This document shows positions 55,385-56,155 of a stretch of DNA of 56,155 nucleotides, one piece after another. Position 1 is the stretch's first letter. Every line of letters begins with the position of its first letter. Made by a program: the position numbers and the translations under genes. This DNA is from a virus. The stretch is taken from IMG/VR virus record IMGVR_UViG_3300050821_004792, positions 1 through 56,155 of that record. The stretch is one strand, 5' to 3'. The notes below the pieces were generated by a model. That model did no database searches, was not told the origin of the DNA, and saw only the letters and a program-made list of their open reading frames with translations.

Positions 55385-55458
55385 TTCGCACCTCCTGCTC
55401 GAGGGACCGTGGGGCGCGCATACGTTAAACGCGCAAAGTTTGAAGGGAGACCAACACA

Positions 55459-55659
55459 ATGAAAGCAATCAAATTAGCAGTGGTGACCATGGTGGTGACC
55501 ATGGTAGGTAGCCTAGGCGCCAGTGATAGGCCTAGGTCCATAATCCATGTCAGTCATCTGACCACAACGGAGATAGGCGTTACCTGTGTGAACGGTGCTG
55601 ATCCGACAGGCAGCAAGATTGACGATGTTCTCATCATCAGCTGTAGAAAGGATAACTAA
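55459..55659 (+). CDS. Small exported protein
   Basis: 66 residues: signal peptide MKAIKLAVVTMVVTMVGSLG|A, then a short domain with two Cys (VTCVNG, IISCRK) likely to form a disulfide. aaggga lies before the ATG. A 12-base tandem (tggtgaccatgg) encodes the repeated VVTM. Confidence 0.55.
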   Translation: MKAIKLAVVTMVVTMVGSLGASDRPRSIIHVSHLTTTEIGVTCVNGADPTGSKIDDVLIISCRKDN

Positions 55660-55660
55660 A

Positions 55661-56155
55661 ATGTGTAAGGCGTTCAGCAGTATCATAGAGCCTAATGCGA
55701 AGGTAACGTGGAAGCTGGGTGTGGATTCGCACACGGATCTGTTGGAGATGGCTTTCCTTAAGGATGAGACGAGCGATCCGGTGCAGATGGCGTTTGCCAG
55801 AGTTGAGATCACGCCGGATAACGGAAGTTACCTGGAACCGGACAAGTGGACATTGAAAGTTGATCAGGCGATCACGCCGGCTTGGTTTGCGGAGAAGCAT
55901 CGAGAAGCGGCACTAGGGGCGCATGAAAAGTGGCTGGCGGCTCTCGATAAGGTGCTGGTTAGGAAGCCGATTGTATATCCATTCAGGATTAAGCCTCCAG
56001 TTAGGATTACCAAGCAGCATATAGAGTTGCTGCGTAAGTGGGACTCGGTCAGGGGCTCGGTCAGGGACTCGGTCTGGGACTCGGTCTGGGACTCGGTCAG
56101 GGGCTCGGTCAGGGACTCGGTCTGGGACTCGGTCTGGGACTCGGTCAGGGGCTCG
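55661..56155 (+). CDS. N-terminal part of a tetrapeptide-repeat phage protein (continues at window start)
   Basis: 165 residues, open to the right edge. An N-terminal domain (about 1-125) with LGVDSHTDLLEMAFLKD and KWTLKVDQAITPAWF is followed by KPPVRITKQHIELLRK and then repeats of W/R-D/G-S-V to the end. The frame matches 1-213, which begins SVYAYIGSFF. Such WDSV-repeat proteins occur in other phages, but their role is unknown. Confidence 0.78.
   Translation, partial: MCKAFSSIIEPNAKVTWKLGVDSHTDLLEMAFLKDETSDPVQMAFARVEITPDNGSYLEPDKWTLKVDQAITPAWFAEKHREAALGAHEKWLAALDKVLVRKPIVYPFRIKPPVRITKQHIELLRKWDSVRGSVRDSVWDSVWDSVRGSVRDSVWDSVWDSVRGS
56039..56155 (+). repeat. 12-base tandem repeat with 48-base higher period
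   Basis: About 9.75 units of 12 bases (NGG-GRC-TCG-GTC) are ordered WDSV, RGSV, RDSV, WDSV and then repeat, giving a 48-base period that appears at least 2.4 times. The array runs into the window end, so the true copy number is not known. Confidence 0.9.

Noticed and set aside
56039-56155. CRISPR array
   Set aside because: Units are contiguous 12-mers in frame with no spacers; it is a protein repeat.
1-56155. tRNA genes, integrase, attachment sites, insertion sequences
   Set aside because: I looked for cloverleaf patterns, tyrosine- or serine-recombinase motifs and transposase motifs and found none that I could support by reading.

Overview
The window looks like a complete or nearly complete genome of a tailed bacteriophage with a short (podovirus-type) tail. 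It carries a large terminase, portal, scaffold-like protein, capsid, head-tail adaptor, a large tail protein and a block of Ala/Gly-rich internal proteins. No tape measure, tail-tube or sheath gene is recognisable. The two ends of the window fall inside one gene: the last 495 bases encode a protein ending in tetrapeptide (W/R-D/G-S-V) repeats, and the first 213 bases continue it in frame, so the molecule is probably circular or circularly permuted and was cut in the repeat. The host is probably Gram-negative: there are many Sec signal peptides ending A-x-A followed by Q, lipobox proteins and an L,D-transpeptidase-like lysin. An acidobacterial soil host is a guess from the style of the signal peptides, not a demonstrated fact. 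I see no integrase, tRNA gene or CRISPR array.

Layout. (1) 1-15,792, plus strand: tightly packed small genes followed by the replication and recombination genes. These are a RepA-like ATPase (alone on the minus strand, 1800-2723), a protein with an SSB-like C-terminal tip, an HNH nuclease, a Cas4/AddB-like PD-(D/E)XK protein, a Sak4/RecA-like ATPase, and a family A DNA polymerase in two genes. The first polymerase gene fuses a family-4 uracil-DNA glycosylase to the 3'-5' exonuclease; the second holds the polymerase domain with a 315-residue intein in the O-helix. Four small genes separate the two halves. Several small secreted, lipoprotein or cysteine-rich proteins lie between the recombination genes and the polymerase. 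(2) 15,785-17,950, minus: a probable lysis set (L,D-transpeptidase-like enzyme, GH71/99-like glycosidase, three small membrane proteins). (3) 17,961-38,428, minus: very large fibre/spike-like proteins, most with signal peptides, mixed with the internal virion proteins and interrupted by one plus-strand HNH gene. (4) 38,425-52,255, minus: adaptor, capsid, scaffold, tiny basic proteins, portal, terminase and small zinc-ribbon proteins, read from a promoter region near 52.3 kb. (5) 52,484-56,155: a divergent control region, then a plus-strand block of short early-type genes. These share a GAGGTGCG ribosome-binding motif and are very rich in CTCGAG.

How it fits together: two control regions (about 2.75-2.9 kb and 52.3-53.05 kb) share operator-like palindromes and probably coordinate early and late transcription. 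Start and stop codons overlap (ATGA) through most of the late block, which suggests one long translationally coupled operon. The most unusual features are the Sec signal peptides on tail-fibre-type proteins, the UDG-exonuclease/intein-polymerase split, the cluster of tiny Arg/Lys-rich proteins in the head operon, a terminase gene without a standard start codon, and the CTCGAG-rich early block.
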